Source: Candidatus Hydrogenedentota bacterium (GTDB taxonomy: Bacteria > Hydrogenedentota > Hydrogenedentia > Hydrogenedentales > SLHB01). Taken from it: DNA of 64,000 nt. Shown here in pieces: positions 18,701 through 27,523 of this stretch. The position numbers and the translations under genes were made by a program. The notes under the pieces are model-generated. The model worked only from the letters and a program-made list of their open reading frames with translations. It was not told the origin of the DNA and did not search any database. The stretch is from positions 496,001 to 560,000 of the forward strand of contig JAKPDK010000184.1 of the NCBI GenBank assembly GCA_029552745.1, written 5' to 3'. Numbering within the stretch: position 1 is the first letter of the stretch; each line of letters opens with the position of its first letter.

Positions 18701-19175
18701 CCCCGGTGACAGCATCAAACGCCCATACGCCTCCTTGAATGTCCGTCTGAATGACGTACTTCGTGCCGTTCGCCATCAGGTCGCACATCACAGGAGCAGA
18801 CCATTCATTCGGACCTGCTAACTGCCTTTTCCAAACGGAATTGCCTGACGCATCGTAGCAATGTAACCACCCCGCACAGTCGGCGGCATAGATAAGCGCC
18901 GGCTTGTGCCCTTTGAACACGGCAGGATAAGTCATGAAACGCCCCTCGCCGCGTGTGCGCCAGAGAACAGTGCCGCCCCCGTCGACGGCGATGATTTCCT
19001 CTCGACCGACAACGAGGATTTCCTCTATCCCATCCTCGTTGATATCAGCTACAGTTGGACAACTTTCAAGAAAGGTCTTAAGGTCAGCAGTCCATGTCAT
19101 CGTAATCGCTGGATGAGCAGAACTGGGCGAAGCAAGCGAAAGAAGTGGAAGGCAAACGAGAAACGGGTACGACAT
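15789..19175 (-). CDS. Secreted beta-propeller / DUF4091 (GH123-like) protein
   Basis: 1128 aa. Signal peptide MSYPFLVCLPLLSLASPSSAHA-like at the N-terminus, with AAGGAG 7 nt before ATG 19175. Residues ~20-400 are propeller repeats of the FG-GAP/PQQ kind (ADLNADGFPE, GDLDADGIAE, LDVDGDGKRD). A beta-sandwich and a helical stretch follow, and the C-terminal ~330 residues are a DUF4091 domain (GFWCYNIGDDMW, REGIEDYRILVALREY). D888-E889 in YPWDEPGGHGW occupies the place of the Asp-Glu catalytic pair of GH123 hexosaminidases, so glycosidase activity is plausible; the substrate is unknown. Divergent from a Gfo/TIM-barrel operon across a 130-bp region with a palindrome. Confidence 0.85.
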   Translation of the reverse strand: MSYPFLVCLPLLSLASPSSAHPAITMTWTADLKTFLESCPTVADINEDGIEEILVVGREEIIAVDGGGTVLWRTRGEGRFMTYPAVFKGHKPALIYAADCAGWLHCYDASGNSVWKRQLAGPNEWSAPVMCDLMANGTKYVIQTDIQGGVWAFDAVTGEVFWHTKVDGAPVSPAVADLNADGFPEVVVATNSGKAFCLDKSGKVLWERVIGGASPTWATGAPIIFSASDGSLRVAVPAAEGVLLCLNGEGSVLWRKTLRGPIASALSAGDLDADGIAEIFAITQLGVIYRFSENGEPLWEIDMQGRTLAAGAILDVDGDGKRDFVLATQQGLLLALDNQGRIFYEWQAPSRTINVTPTFGRLSPKDTNLSLVLSGGEAGVLYCFKTAAKESSEEQWIAYRANAEKTGAWLGLKTSPRTKMYPLNLSWDRLCIGDTIRFAIETPQRPSAPLTATARVLHPDGLQQSVSTKVVGQRGELHLLFQPSAPGAYAFSWQLEDQTGGLCDRGNRSITFDPFANEIGLVRTSIEKIEVARVQVKDRLPLSEKALKREEVLLTSLLDDLTRDRCLWQQAREQRDSIVQVVAETVEKARRAANIADLIVDAANRDNLTGIAVSEGMLWENRGLEKRVPSRAFAELAVQRQVVPGEHEPLVFDLFNLTERELVVRVKALAKDKYPSIRLLRPAAVPSSSGELVWDALPELDRSRTMTIPPLENRQLWCDFDFADVAPGIVDVEIRLEVLNGPGVLEPPHNPQTVSPPTARIAASFQILPFSMAPSSAMRLCTWAKPDPENLADLVSHGNNVFIISMPQCRKGKDADADEALDTEAIDPVLERLASYDVFLLLSGTPDFGCDFGSETYQRKLSRYLPLLVTHLKEKGVDLHHFALYPWDEPGGHGWHAVEHVAKFGEMVKAIQPEVLVYVNGGGERPMFERMAPTTDIWCPSIYMLPDKSPEMDIVRKTGKMLWSYNCAYGFARPVGANIKDINVIAEFRTAALFALRHGASGIGFWCYNIGDDMWQRVRDEYPLVYPAEHGTISSRRWEAVREGIEDYRILVALREYVDNPNNKVNTPVRDRVNKLISGHLTPWMDQGFEEMKLGLARYVLDLTHNDEAVRAFRQELIACTKDCCAKE

Positions 19176-19238
19176 GACGATACTCCTTGAAAACTTTGTA
19201 CTACAGTTTTGTAGAGCCAATCAGGTACTATAAAACAG

Positions 19239-19252
19239 GTTTTACGTAAAAC
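19239..19252. promoter_or_regulatory. 14-bp perfect palindrome between divergent genes, candidate operator
   Basis: GTTTTACGTAAAAC, centred on CG as is common for LacI-family operators. It is midway between the DUF4091 gene (-) and the Gfo/TIM-barrel operon (+). No regulator gene is adjacent; function is inferred from position only. Confidence 0.4.
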
Positions 19253-19305
19253 GCTAACTTTCACGGGGTTCCTATGCTTATCAAAAAACGGAGGAGAGAA
19301 AAAAG

Positions 19306-20322
19306 ATGGCAGAGCAATTAAGGGTGGGTATAATCGGATGCGGCAAAATAGCGCATGTAGATCACGCGCCGGGATACAATACGATACCGGGGGTCAAAAT
19401 TGTTGCTTTGATGGATATTCTTCCAAAGAAGATACGCTCTCTTCAGAAAGCCCACGCACCAGATGCAGAGGGCTATACGGACTTAGAAAAATTCCTAGCT
19501 TCAGGCTTGGACGCGGTGTCGGTTTGCACACCGAACTATCTCCATTGTTCGCAGACCGTGGCAGCGTTGAAAGCAGGTCTGCACGTGCTCTGTGAAAAGC
19601 CGATGGCGGCGACACCTGCGGACGCGACAAAAATGATCGAAACGGCGCGGAAAATGGGTAAAGTATTGCAAATCAACCACACCTTGCACTACATTCCGAT
19701 ATTTCGGCGTGCAGCCGAAATTGTCCAGGCTGGCACGATAGGCACTCCGATACATGTCCGGTGTGTGCGTTCAGGAGGCTCCACACCAGACAAAGGCTGG
19801 TCACCCGGAGCCAAATGGTTTGTTACGAAAGCTTGTGCCGGCGGCATCATTTTGGATATCGGCGTCCATATGGCGGAGATCATGCAGACCATCGCCGGAA
19901 AGATTGCGGAAATCGCCGCGTATACGGACATTCGTACGAAGACTATAGACGTTGTCGACAACGCCACAGCATTGATGCGTTTTGAAAACGGCGCAACGGG
20001 TGTTTTGGAATTGAGTTGGACGACCCCCGTTGGTGCGATGTTGATGGAAGTCTACGGGACTCGCGGCACAATGCGTTTGTTTTTCAACAAAGAAAATCCC
20101 TTGGAAGTGCTCCTTCCAGGAAAACAGAAGACCAAAGTGCTCTACCCCAAGTTGAAGAAGTTGCCGCACAGCCAGCTCTGTTTCATAAATGCCATTCGTG
20201 GAAAAGCCCCATCCCCAACGCCCGGCGAATTAGGGCGAGAAGCTGTGGCACTTTGTGATGCGATCGCCCGTTCTGGAGCGACCAGACGGTTTGTTCCTGT
20301 ACAAAAGTTTGAGGAGGCATAA
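19306..20322 (+). CDS. Gfo/Idh/MocA-family oxidoreductase
   Basis: 338 aa. Rossmann NAD(P)-binding motif GIIGCGKIAHVDH at the N-terminus, VCEKPMA-type motif (VLCEKPMAATPADA, with the conserved Lys) near residue 97, and the C-terminal alpha/beta domain containing GGIILDIGVHMAEIM. Enzymes of this family oxidise or reduce sugars, inositols and their derivatives; the substrate is not deducible. GGAGG lies about 12 nt before the ATG. First of four genes in one direction; only 3 bp separate it from the TIM-barrel gene, a common pairing in carbohydrate catabolism. Confidence 0.92.
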   Translation: MAEQLRVGIIGCGKIAHVDHAPGYNTIPGVKIVALMDILPKKIRSLQKAHAPDAEGYTDLEKFLASGLDAVSVCTPNYLHCSQTVAALKAGLHVLCEKPMAATPADATKMIETARKMGKVLQINHTLHYIPIFRRAAEIVQAGTIGTPIHVRCVRSGGSTPDKGWSPGAKWFVTKACAGGIILDIGVHMAEIMQTIAGKIAEIAAYTDIRTKTIDVVDNATALMRFENGATGVLELSWTTPVGAMLMEVYGTRGTMRLFFNKENPLEVLLPGKQKTKVLYPKLKKLPHSQLCFINAIRGKAPSPTPGELGREAVALCDAIARSGATRRFVPVQKFEEA

Positions 20323-20325
20323 GTT

Positions 20326-21204
20326 ATGAAAATCGGCGTGAGTTCGTACAGTTTCAGTAGACTACTTCACGAAGGGACTATGTCCATTTTGGAGGTTCCT
20401 GCCAAAGCAAAATCGATGGGGTTTGACGCGATCGAGTTTTCCACCCTTCCGTTGCCTCCCAGCGAGACACTCTCAACCTTTGCACCGAAGTTGCGCCATG
20501 CATGTGAAAAAGCGGGCATTCCTGTTGCCAGTTACACGATAGGAGCTGACTTTCTGAACGGATCCGATGGCGACTTAGGGGCGGAAATTAAAAAGACTCA
20601 GGAGGAAGTTCGGATTGCCGAGATCCTGGGTGCGCCCAGTATGCGCCACGATGCCACACGAGGGTTCCCTGTAGAAAAACGGGGAGCACGTAGTTTCGAC
20701 GCGGCACTGCCCCGTCTTATTGAAGGGTGCCGTGCGGTCACTGAATTTGCGGCAGAACGCGGCATCCGGACGATGGTGGAAAACCATGGCTTTTTTTGCC
20801 AAGACAGCGATCGGGTAGAAAAACTGGTAGCAGGAGTGAATCATCCGAATTTCGGTGTGCTGATTGACATGGGTAATTTTCTCTGTGCTGACGAAGACCC
20901 CGCCCGCGCTGTGGGTAGACTCATCGGTTCGGCTTTCCACGTACATGCCAAGGATTTTCATACAAAACCCGGCACCGCCTCGAATCCCGGCAAAGGCTGG
21001 TTTCAAACCCGAGGCGGTAACTATTTGCGGGGCGCCATCATTGGACACGGTGATGTGCCCATTGTGCAGTGCTTGCGGATTATGAAAGCAGCAGGTTACG
21101 ACGGCGTGTTATCTATCGAGTTCGAAGGGATGGAGGATCCGATTACAGGGATCGCCCTGGGATTGGAAAACCTTCGCCGGTTTGCACAAGAAGCTGGCTA
21201 CTGA
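20326..21204 (+). CDS. Sugar phosphate isomerase/epimerase (AP endonuclease 2-type TIM barrel)
   Basis: 292 aa. Family pattern: MKIGVSSYSF start, MVENHGFFC, GVLIDMGNFLC, FHVHAKDFH and VLSIEFEGMEDP, giving the Glu, Asp, His and Glu ligands of the divalent metal in xylose-isomerase-like TIM barrels. Probably acts with the Gfo dehydrogenase just upstream, for example on a keto-sugar or inosose; exact substrate unknown. Cytoplasmic. Confidence 0.9.
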   Translation: MKIGVSSYSFSRLLHEGTMSILEVPAKAKSMGFDAIEFSTLPLPPSETLSTFAPKLRHACEKAGIPVASYTIGADFLNGSDGDLGAEIKKTQEEVRIAEILGAPSMRHDATRGFPVEKRGARSFDAALPRLIEGCRAVTEFAAERGIRTMVENHGFFCQDSDRVEKLVAGVNHPNFGVLIDMGNFLCADEDPARAVGRLIGSAFHVHAKDFHTKPGTASNPGKGWFQTRGGNYLRGAIIGHGDVPIVQCLRIMKAAGYDGVLSIEFEGMEDPITGIALGLENLRRFAQEAGY

Positions 21205-21238
21205 AGAATACTCCTTTGATACTGGGAGGTAAATCGTC

Positions 21239-21532
21239 ATGAACCATGGCAAGTCTTCAGGACGGTTTTTGTGGTGGTGCGCGGGCGTGCTGTTAATCCC
21301 GATGGTGGGTCTGCTGTTTCTTCAGCAACTAAACTCTGTTTGGGTACTGATCGTGCTGTTGACGAATGCCGCCCTTTTCTTTCAGCTCGGCTTCGTGGAA
21401 GGCACAAACGTCGACCGCGGTTCCAGTAGGATGTTGTTTCTGGTTTTGAGTTCCATCTTCTCCGTCATGGCGATTGCCTGGGCAGTACGACTGGCGATAC
21501 GGATCTACGTTTCAGGTTCGCTTGGTGTTTGA
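21239..21532 (+). CDS. Small membrane protein of unknown function
   Basis: 97 aa with three hydrophobic stretches (WWCAGVLLIPMVGLLFL, VWVLIVLLTNAALFF, MLFLVLSSIFSVMAIAWAV). GGGAGG precedes the ATG. It sits between the TIM-barrel gene (34 bp) and the membrane sulfatase-like gene (34 bp), so is probably in the same transcript. No family recognised. Confidence 0.7.
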   Translation: MNHGKSSGRFLWWCAGVLLIPMVGLLFLQQLNSVWVLIVLLTNAALFFQLGFVEGTNVDRGSSRMLFLVLSSIFSVMAIAWAVRLAIRIYVSGSLGV

Positions 21533-21566
21533 CGGTCTGCAAGACCTATAAACGAATCAGGAAGAC

Positions 21567-23639
21567 ATGCTTCGAAAAGTGCCCCCTTCTTTGCAGTGGT
21601 CAACTGGGGATGCGTTTTTCATCGCCATCTTGACTGCCGGGGTGTTTCTAAACTTCGACGTGCTTAAAGCGCATCGCTCGTCGTTCTGGGTTGGAATAGA
21701 TATCACAGGTTGGCTACATATACTTGCCGTCTTTTGCCTATATACCGTGTTCTTCTTGTTTGCGAATATGTTGTTCACCTCTCTGGACAAGAGCCTTCCT
21801 ATCAAAAATCTTTCATGGGTATCATGGGGAACATGTGTGGTTGCCCTATGCACCTGGTGGTGCATCGTTGCGTTGGGGAAAACAGGTACCAGGTTTACGG
21901 TATGGGGTGTTCCTGCAGTCACGATCCTTATGACGGTAGGCATAAAGACGGTCCACAGGGTGATGCCTGAGCGACGACTTGCGTTTTTGGGTGGATCCGT
22001 CGTAGCCTTGGCGAGCATTCCTTTAACCACCGCTGCGACACACCATTGGCTATTCCTATCGGAATACCGAACCGGATTTGTCACAGTTGTACCGCTTACC
22101 TATGCCCTCGGCTTTGCCCTGGTCTGTTGGATACTCTCATGGCATGGAAACGTCTTGCGGCAAATTTTGCTCGTCGTTTTCTGTATAGCGGCGCTTTTGG
22201 CGCCAGTAACAGCGCTACTACTTTCCGATGTGCGCTTTTCCAAGAGAATTTCAGGGACTTCTCGAAACATTCTCCTCATTACCTGCGATGCACTTCGCGC
22301 CGACCGTTGCTCAGTTTACGGCGGTCCGGTGCCCACACCGACACTGGAGGCGTGTGCCCGCGAAGGAGTGGTTTTCGAAAATGCGTTTTCCTTGGCACCG
22401 TGGACGCTTCCCTCGATGATTGGGCTCTTCACATCTTCCCTTCAACCGGGAGTCAGCGAAAACGTCCCTCGGGAAGCCTACCCAGCGTGTATCGCCCAGT
22501 ATCGAGTACCCGAGTCGGTCCCTACTCTTGCCGAAATGCTTTCCGCCAAAGGCTATGCAACAGCAGCTTTTGTGGGCAACACCCTGCTTGACGAAACAAG
22601 CGGGATCTTGCGCGGTTTTCAGTATGTCGGCGTGTTCGGGCACCGCACTGTGACGCGTTACGGATGGTTTCAGGCGACGCCCGTTTTTCAGGCGGCGGTA
22701 GCCCGGTTTTTCCCAGCCCTGGCGCCGGAACATCCTGTGGACACCTCGCATATCTTGACCGAACACGTGAAAGCCGCCTTGCACCGTTTCAGCAACAAAC
22801 CGTTTTTCATCTGGGTACATTTTATGGACCCCCATGCTGCCTATGACCCACCGGAGAAATATCGAACACTAAAAGGGGCGCTTCCCGTGTTTTGTAATAG
22901 CGACCCTCGTTGGGGCTGGACAACGCATGCAAAAGACCCGCGTACCGGGGATCTGGTGTTGTCTCAAGAAGAACGGGCATACGTCCAGTCTCTTTATGAC
23001 GGTGAAATCCGCTATGTTGATGAATGTATCGGGAAGATCGTCCGGACACTGCAAAATCAAGGCGTGGACGAGAGCACCTTGTTATGTATCACGTCCGATC
23101 ATGGGGAAGAATTTTGGGAGCATCAACGGTATGGCCATGGCCATTCCTTATATCAAGAACTTGTACGGGTACCCTTGATCCTTGTGGATAGGTCGGTTTC
23201 TCAAAACCGTCGCATATCGACTGCCGTTTCAGGAATTGACATTATGCCCACGCTCGCTGTTTGGTCGATGTGCGAGATTCCACCCCAATGGCAAGGCACT
23301 TCGTTGTGGAACTTGATCACCGGCAAGAACGACACATCAGACGGCCGAATCTGTGTATTTCAGGGAATTAATCCGTATGTGGGTAACGAATCGCTTTGCG
23401 GCGTGAGCGATGGAAATTGGAAATTAATCCAAGGGAAAAGCTCCCGATCAACTTACGATCTTCGACATGACCCTCAAGAGAAAAATGACTCCGCAGCACT
23501 GCCCAAAGAAACCGAAGATCGGTTCTTGGAGACAATTACCGAAGCGGAGAGGCGTTGCCCGCCCCTTTCGACTGAAGAAACCCAAACGCCCGATTTCGAA
23601 GATGCCGTCCGTCGGTTGCGCGCCGTCGGGTATTTGTGA
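21567..23639 (+). CDS. Membrane-bound sulfatase-superfamily protein with Thr at the nucleophile position
   Basis: 690 aa. About seven transmembrane helices in the first ~220 residues, then an alkaline-phosphatase-superfamily catalytic domain outside the membrane: CDALRAD (metal-binding Asp), APWTLPSM (nucleophile region), MDPHAAYDPP, and SDHGEEFWEH with GHGHSLYQ. The formylglycine Cys of true sulfatases (CxPxR) is replaced by Thr, as in LtaS-type glycerolphosphate and phosphoethanolamine transferases, which also have N-terminal helices. It may therefore transfer a phospho-group to an envelope polymer rather than hydrolyse sulfate esters. Last gene of the operon, convergent with the next Gfo gene. 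Confidence 0.82.
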   Translation: MLRKVPPSLQWSTGDAFFIAILTAGVFLNFDVLKAHRSSFWVGIDITGWLHILAVFCLYTVFFLFANMLFTSLDKSLPIKNLSWVSWGTCVVALCTWWCIVALGKTGTRFTVWGVPAVTILMTVGIKTVHRVMPERRLAFLGGSVVALASIPLTTAATHHWLFLSEYRTGFVTVVPLTYALGFALVCWILSWHGNVLRQILLVVFCIAALLAPVTALLLSDVRFSKRISGTSRNILLITCDALRADRCSVYGGPVPTPTLEACAREGVVFENAFSLAPWTLPSMIGLFTSSLQPGVSENVPREAYPACIAQYRVPESVPTLAEMLSAKGYATAAFVGNTLLDETSGILRGFQYVGVFGHRTVTRYGWFQATPVFQAAVARFFPALAPEHPVDTSHILTEHVKAALHRFSNKPFFIWVHFMDPHAAYDPPEKYRTLKGALPVFCNSDPRWGWTTHAKDPRTGDLVLSQEERAYVQSLYDGEIRYVDECIGKIVRTLQNQGVDESTLLCITSDHGEEFWEHQRYGHGHSLYQELVRVPLILVDRSVSQNRRISTAVSGIDIMPTLAVWSMCEIPPQWQGTSLWNLITGKNDTSDGRICVFQGINPYVGNESLCGVSDGNWKLIQGKSSRSTYDLRHDPQEKNDSAALPKETEDRFLETITEAERRCPPLSTEETQTPDFEDAVRRLRAVGYL

Positions 23640-23643
23640 TCCG

Positions 23644-24696
23644 TTACTTTCCTTTTAACAAGCGCATGTATTCTCGTGCTATGCGCAAGTCCTCCAAAGC
23701 TTCCGCCGCTTCGCACAAGGGCGTAGACTCGCCACGGATGGCACGGATAAAGAAATGGGCTTGTTGCTGCATGGCATGCATCCACGGCAATTGGGGGACT
23801 ATCGTCTGTGGCACAGCGCCGTCACCGGGGTCGCGAAACAGGGTGACGCGTCCAGGACGGTTTACAGCCAAGGGAGCAGGAAGCTCCAGACGGATATACC
23901 CCTTTTCAAATGCCACCAGCGCCTCTTCTTGCCAATCGATGGTAGTGGAATAAGGCGCCATTTCGATCACGCCTGTTATCCCACTTTCAGATCGAACCAC
24001 AAGAATCACTTGCGACGGATCGGCATAGACCACGCGGAACGGTTCACCCAACAGGTGCCGCATAAGATTCACCTGATGGATATAGTAATTAACAAATGCG
24101 TTGTAAGCGTCTTGAGTTTCTTTATCCATGTCTTCTGGAAGGGGATCTGTCTCGAGCGCTGGCATCGGGTCGTTACTGGAAAGCAAGTGACGAAAACCGG
24201 CTGCTACCCAGTCGCCTGGAGGCATGCAAATCCGAACATACCGAAAGGCGCCCAGTTCTTTCGTTTTTTTCAGGCGGTCAATTTCGGCGCGCGCATACAC
24301 CGTCGCGGGATCGCTGCGTTTGTGATAGCCCACAAAATGCCGCGCCTTGCTCTTGCGTAACGATTGGAGAATCTTCTCGCCAACCGCAAGCGAACATGTC
24401 AACGGCTTCTCCGTAAACACGGGCACGCCTGCAGCATATAGATCAGGAAGCAAGACGCCATGCCGGTTGTAAGGCTGAGATGCCACAATACCGTCAAGCT
24501 TCTCATGCGCCAAGAGTTCCGTATGGTCTCGATACACATGCGGTATGCCGTACCGCGCAGCGACTTTTTTTCCCAAGTTTTCCCGAATCTCGGCTATTGC
24601 CACTACTTCGCAATCGGGCAAATCGACGTAGTTGATCAAATGGGCGCACTGCCCCATGCCGCCAACGCCCACAAATCCCAATCGTACCTTTTCCAT
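23644..24696 (-). CDS. Gfo/Idh/MocA-family oxidoreductase
   Basis: 350 aa. GFVGVGGMGQCAHL Rossmann motif, VFTEKPLTC with the conserved Lys near residue 97, and GYHKRSDPAT in the C-terminal half. NAD(P)-dependent dehydrogenase of unknown sugar. GAGAGGAG lies close before the ATG. It follows ugd by 27 bp in the same direction and is probably its operon partner, which could point to a UDP-uronic acid or another nucleotide-sugar substrate; that is inference. Confidence 0.9.
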   Translation of the reverse strand: MEKVRLGFVGVGGMGQCAHLINYVDLPDCEVVAIAEIRENLGKKVAARYGIPHVYRDHTELLAHEKLDGIVASQPYNRHGVLLPDLYAAGVPVFTEKPLTCSLAVGEKILQSLRKSKARHFVGYHKRSDPATVYARAEIDRLKKTKELGAFRYVRICMPPGDWVAAGFRHLLSSNDPMPALETDPLPEDMDKETQDAYNAFVNYYIHQVNLMRHLLGEPFRVVYADPSQVILVVRSESGITGVIEMAPYSTTIDWQEEALVAFEKGYIRLELPAPLAVNRPGRVTLFRDPGDGAVPQTIVPQLPWMHAMQQQAHFFIRAIRGESTPLCEAAEALEDLRIAREYMRLLKGK

Positions 24697-24723
24697 GGTA
24701 TTCTCCTCTCTCCACGTCCCATC

Positions 24724-26031
24724 TTAAATGGGTGCACGCCCTATACTAAAATATTTGAATCCGTATGTGGCAATATTCCGAGGCGAGTAGAGATTGCGCC
24801 CGTCGAAAATGACCCGCTCCCGCATCAATTGCCCCATCCGCTCATAATCCGGGCTTTGGAACTCGCGCCATTCCGTCGGAATGATAAGCCCGTCGGCGCC
24901 TTCAAGCACCTCGTAGCATTTGGAAGCCACGAGCACACGCGCCCCATACATGGAACGGATTTTGTCACCCGCAGCGGGGTCATACACACGCACGGTCGCC
25001 CCACGTTCTAACAACGCGTCAATGATCCGCAATGCCGGCGCCCCGCGAACATCGTCGGTCCGAGCCTTAAAGGTAACTCCCCACAACGCCAACGTTTTTT
25101 CGCCGATCTTTTCACCGTAATACCCAAGAATACGCTGTAAAAATCTTTCCTGTTGTCTCTGATTCGCCTCCAAAATGCTTTCCAAGATACCCGATGCGAG
25201 ACCGGCGTCCCGGGCGAGTTTCGCACACGCGGCGACGTCTTTTGGCAGACAAGAACCGCCGAACCCCAAACTGGGATGAAGATACTGCGGGCCAATGCGA
25301 CGGTCGGTAGCCGCCGCCTCCCGGATAGCGCTGATGTCTCCCCCATATTCTTCACACAAACACGCTATTTCGTTGAGCAATGCGATACGCGCAGCCAACA
25401 GCGCATTACAGGCATATTTTGCCAATTCCGCGCTGCGACGGCTCATGGTCAGGAAGGGGTTGCCGGTACGAAGTACAGGACGATACAGTTCTTTCATCAA
25501 CTCTTCGACACGGACGTCTTCACAGCCGATAATGACACGGTCGGGACGGAGAAAATCGTCCACCGCGGCGCCCTCGCGAAGAAATTCGGGATTGCACACG
25601 ACGTCAAAGGGATGTGAGGTAAGCTGTTTCATAAGCTCTTCGACTCGGTCGCTCGTGCCCACGGGACACGTGCTCTTGATAACGATGACGCGGTAACCGG
25701 TCATACATGCACCGATAGCACGTGCCACATCCATAACGGCTGAAACATCTGCTTCCCCTTCCTCTCCGGAAGGTGTGCCCACACAAATAAAAATGACCGA
25801 GCTGTTCTCCACTGCTTCCGCAAGATGAGCGGTAAACGAAAGCCGACCCTCTTCCGCGTTCCGCAACAGCAGCTCTTCCAGTCCGGGTTCGTAAATGGGT
25901 AACTTGCCTTGAAGCAATTGTTCGATCCGTTGTTCGTCGCTGTCGGCACATGTGACAAAATGACCAATTTCTGCCAAGCCGGTCCCTACTACCAACCCCA
26001 CGTAACCTGTTCCTACCACAGCTACGCGCAT
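24724..26031 (-). CDS. ugd: UDP-glucose 6-dehydrogenase
   Basis: 435 aa, normal length. N-terminal MRVAVVGTGYVGLVVGTGLA Rossmann motif, VGTPSGEEG and STCPVGTSDRV, then the catalytic cysteine in LGFGGSCLPKDV, and C-terminal WGVTFKARTDDVRGAPAL for UDP binding. It oxidises UDP-glucose to UDP-glucuronate with two NAD+, providing uronic acid for surface polysaccharide. GGAGG precedes the ATG. Confidence 0.96.
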   Translation of the reverse strand: MRVAVVGTGYVGLVVGTGLAEIGHFVTCADSDEQRIEQLLQGKLPIYEPGLEELLLRNAEEGRLSFTAHLAEAVENSSVIFICVGTPSGEEGEADVSAVMDVARAIGACMTGYRVIVIKSTCPVGTSDRVEELMKQLTSHPFDVVCNPEFLREGAAVDDFLRPDRVIIGCEDVRVEELMKELYRPVLRTGNPFLTMSRRSAELAKYACNALLAARIALLNEIACLCEEYGGDISAIREAAATDRRIGPQYLHPSLGFGGSCLPKDVAACAKLARDAGLASGILESILEANQRQQERFLQRILGYYGEKIGEKTLALWGVTFKARTDDVRGAPALRIIDALLERGATVRVYDPAAGDKIRSMYGARVLVASKCYEVLEGADGLIIPTEWREFQSPDYERMGQLMRERVIFDGRNLYSPRNIATYGFKYFSIGRAPI

Positions 26032-26079
26032 ACGTGATTCCTCCGAATTACCTGTTTGCTCTTCAGCGCCTCGAGCGTA

Positions 26080-27522
26080 TCACGCCTTTCCTTCGAGTAA
26101 TTCTGGGCGCACCAGCGGTAACAACGTGCCCGGACGAAGTCGCTTGCCGTCAGTCAACTTATCTTGGGGACGTTTCGATAGTTCTTCAACCAAGCGGGTA
26201 CGCCACTTCGCCACCCGGTTTGCGGCGCTCGGATCTTTGGCGAGATTATGCAGTTCCCAGGGGTCAGCATCAAGGTCAAAAAACTGTTCAGTCCCGTCCT
26301 TGGTGAACCATATGTATTTTTCTTTACCGTCGGTCAAAAATTGCATGGCCTGATCCTCACTGTAACAAGCCGCATGCTCGCCATGAAGATACGTCCGCCA
26401 ATCTCTGGGCACTTTGCTGCGGTACACAGGGAGGAGGCTTCGCCCGGCAATGCCATCGGGTATCTCCACGCCGGCAATATCCAGCAAGGTGGCATAGACA
26501 TCCTCGAGAATTACAGGTATATCGTATCGAGATGCAGAAGGGGCCTCGGGCAGCGTCAACAGGAAAGGCACCCGCGCCGAGCCTTCGTATGCATACGTCT
26601 TGCGAAAGAGGTGATGATCTCCCAACATCTCGCCGTGGTCGGATGTGAAGAGAAAAACCGTTGGCCGGTCTAGCTTCATCTGATCCAGTTTCCGAAGAAT
26701 TCTGCCTATTTGGCAGTCAATATGTGCGATTTGCGCATAGTAACCCCGCCGCGCCTGAGCTAGCAGCAGTGGGTCGAGTCGTCCATGCCACGCATCGAGA
26801 CTGGTCACAGGCACGTCGTGTACGGCAGCCCAATCTCCCACCGGCGGCGCTGGAATCTCTACATCTTTATACAAATCAAAAAAGACTTGGGGAGGATCGA
26901 TCGGCGGGTGTGGCCTATGAAACGAAACATTCAGGAAAAACGGGCGCGTCGGGTCCCGCCGACGCAGAAAATCGATGGATTTCGTCGCCACCCATGAATT
27001 GTTGTGCCATTCTTCCGGTAACGGACTTGGGCGGGCATTCCATGAGTTAAACGTGAGTCCCGATGCTGTTTCGTCCACATACCTACCATTGGATTGCTCC
27101 CGCAACCACTCGTAATAGTCATTTACGAACGTACCATCAAAGTTCTGTGCCCCCTCATACGTGTCCAAGGAATGAAAACCAAAATGAGCACGCTGCGGGA
27201 AAAAATGGGTCTTTCCGACGCAGTGGGTCTGGTATCCAGCATCGCTGAGCGCCTGAGGCAACATACGCTCATAACGCCAGGGCACGCGGTCTTGATAGCC
27301 CAACCGGCCATGGGCGGAAGGCGACAAACCGGTCATCAGCGAGGCACGTGCGGCAATACACGAAGGACACGTTGAATACGCCCTGGTGAAGACCGCACCA
27401 CGATAGCCCAACTCATCCAAATTGGGCGTCTTTACTACCGGATGACCCAAAATGCTGAGACAATCCCCACGCATCTGATCGGTAATGATCAATACAATAT
27501 TCGGGCGGTCATCGTATTTCAT
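26080..27522 (-). CDS. Formylglycine-dependent sulfatase (arylsulfatase family)
   Basis: 480 aa. Metal-binding start NIVLIITDQMRGD, the sulfatase signature CIAARASLMTG (C-x-A-x-R, whose Cys must be converted to formylglycine), FHRPHPPIDPP and FTSDHGEMLGDHHLF. No clear signal peptide is seen at the N-terminus, so it may be cytoplasmic or exported in another way. It removes sulfate from sulfated glycans or small esters; substrate unknown. The ATG is one base downstream of the stop of the radical-SAM activase gene, so the two are certainly co-transcribed. Confidence 0.92.
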   Translation of the reverse strand: MKYDDRPNIVLIITDQMRGDCLSILGHPVVKTPNLDELGYRGAVFTRAYSTCPSCIAARASLMTGLSPSAHGRLGYQDRVPWRYERMLPQALSDAGYQTHCVGKTHFFPQRAHFGFHSLDTYEGAQNFDGTFVNDYYEWLREQSNGRYVDETASGLTFNSWNARPSPLPEEWHNNSWVATKSIDFLRRRDPTRPFFLNVSFHRPHPPIDPPQVFFDLYKDVEIPAPPVGDWAAVHDVPVTSLDAWHGRLDPLLLAQARRGYYAQIAHIDCQIGRILRKLDQMKLDRPTVFLFTSDHGEMLGDHHLFRKTYAYEGSARVPFLLTLPEAPSASRYDIPVILEDVYATLLDIAGVEIPDGIAGRSLLPVYRSKVPRDWRTYLHGEHAACYSEDQAMQFLTDGKEKYIWFTKDGTEQFFDLDADPWELHNLAKDPSAANRVAKWRTRLVEELSKRPQDKLTDGKRLRPGTLLPLVRPELLEGKA

Positions 27523-27523
27523 G

